A DNA stretch of 64,000 bases from Paralichthys olivaceus (lineage: Eukaryota; Chordata; Actinopteri; Pleuronectiformes; Paralichthyidae), in contig NC_091110.1 of the NCBI RefSeq assembly GCF_024713975.1, positions 1,860,001 through 1,924,000 of the forward strand, given 5' to 3'. Both the position numbers and the translations under genes were made by a program. This document shows, piece after piece, positions 63,799 to 64,000 of this stretch. Position 1 is the first letter of the stretch. Each line of letters starts with the position of its first letter. The notes below the pieces were generated by a model. The model had not been told where the DNA came from. It ran no database searches and saw only the letters and a list, made by a program, of their open reading frames with translations.

Positions 63799-64000
63799 GA
63801 GGTAAATTCTTCACACCCTCTTCGTTCAAGTGTACCAAAGCAGAACACATCTTGAGTTTAATATACAGTAAAGAAATATTTTCTGCACTGTTGCTGTGGG
63901 ATGTTGTCTTTTTCAGCATTTCCATTTATTTCGTAACTCTCACTATTAATTTGCAGTGGTGCAAAACAACTGCACCACAGAATTATGAAATGTAGCAAAG

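Larger units (their letters stand above)
61403..64000 (-). other. Upstream syk intron, repeat-bearing
   Basis: No further syk exon was recognised. It holds a partial and a complete TTAA-flanked MITE and a (TG)n run at about 63764-63797. The stretch 61450-62430 shows nothing I can name. Confidence 0.65.

Overview
The window is vertebrate nuclear DNA, and the intron style, repeat content and protein sequences point to a ray-finned (teleost, probably percomorph) fish. It holds four genes that are also neighbours on human 9q22, in the same order and relative orientation: ror2 (+, exons 2-9; exon 1 must lie left of the window), nfil3 (+, complete coding exon), auh (+, complete, 10 coding exons) and syk (-, the last 10 coding exons; the N-terminal SH2 and the start of the C-terminal SH2 lie right of the window). 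Exon borders were read by hand from GT/AG signals. In every gene all codon phases join without a break, which is the main support for the models.

Layout. 1-4192 is repeat-bearing sequence, probably ror2 intron 1. 4193-25618 is ror2, with Ig, Frizzled-like CRD, kringle and transmembrane exons followed by one large exon carrying the kinase and tail; its 3' UTR runs to about 26580 or 26680. 26700-28290 is AT-rich intergenic sequence with a 59-bp minisatellite. About 28290-28580 is a GC-rich promoter/first exon for nfil3, whose single coding exon is 31260-32597. 32730-35640 is intergenic and contains a foldable AACTAAAA-type element. 35709-35730 carries two E-boxes just before auh, which runs 35767-46892 and has an antisense L2-type LINE in its last intron. 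46893-53890 is 3' UTR plus intergenic sequence with a dead Tc1/mariner-like element and a SINE. 53891-61402 is syk, read leftwards, so auh and syk meet tail to tail.

The four genes do not form a pathway: a Wnt5a co-receptor, a bZIP repressor, a mitochondrial leucine-degradation hydratase and an immune tyrosine kinase. Their linkage is ancestral synteny. The non-coding part is rich in dispersed elements. Among them are six copies of a TTAA-flanked MITE (one carrying a secondary perfect hairpin), a ~780-bp long-inverted-repeat element, and a syk intron that is about 91% a GTGA-type minisatellite.

I found no novel multi-gene system, CRISPR, operon or viral gene. The most useful observations are an apparent charge reversal in the RNA-binding lysine comb of AUH, a palindromic GTCACGTGAC site in the auh promoter, an upstream ORF in nfil3, and the repeat-filled syk intron. 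All gene names rest on recalled family resemblance, not on a database search.
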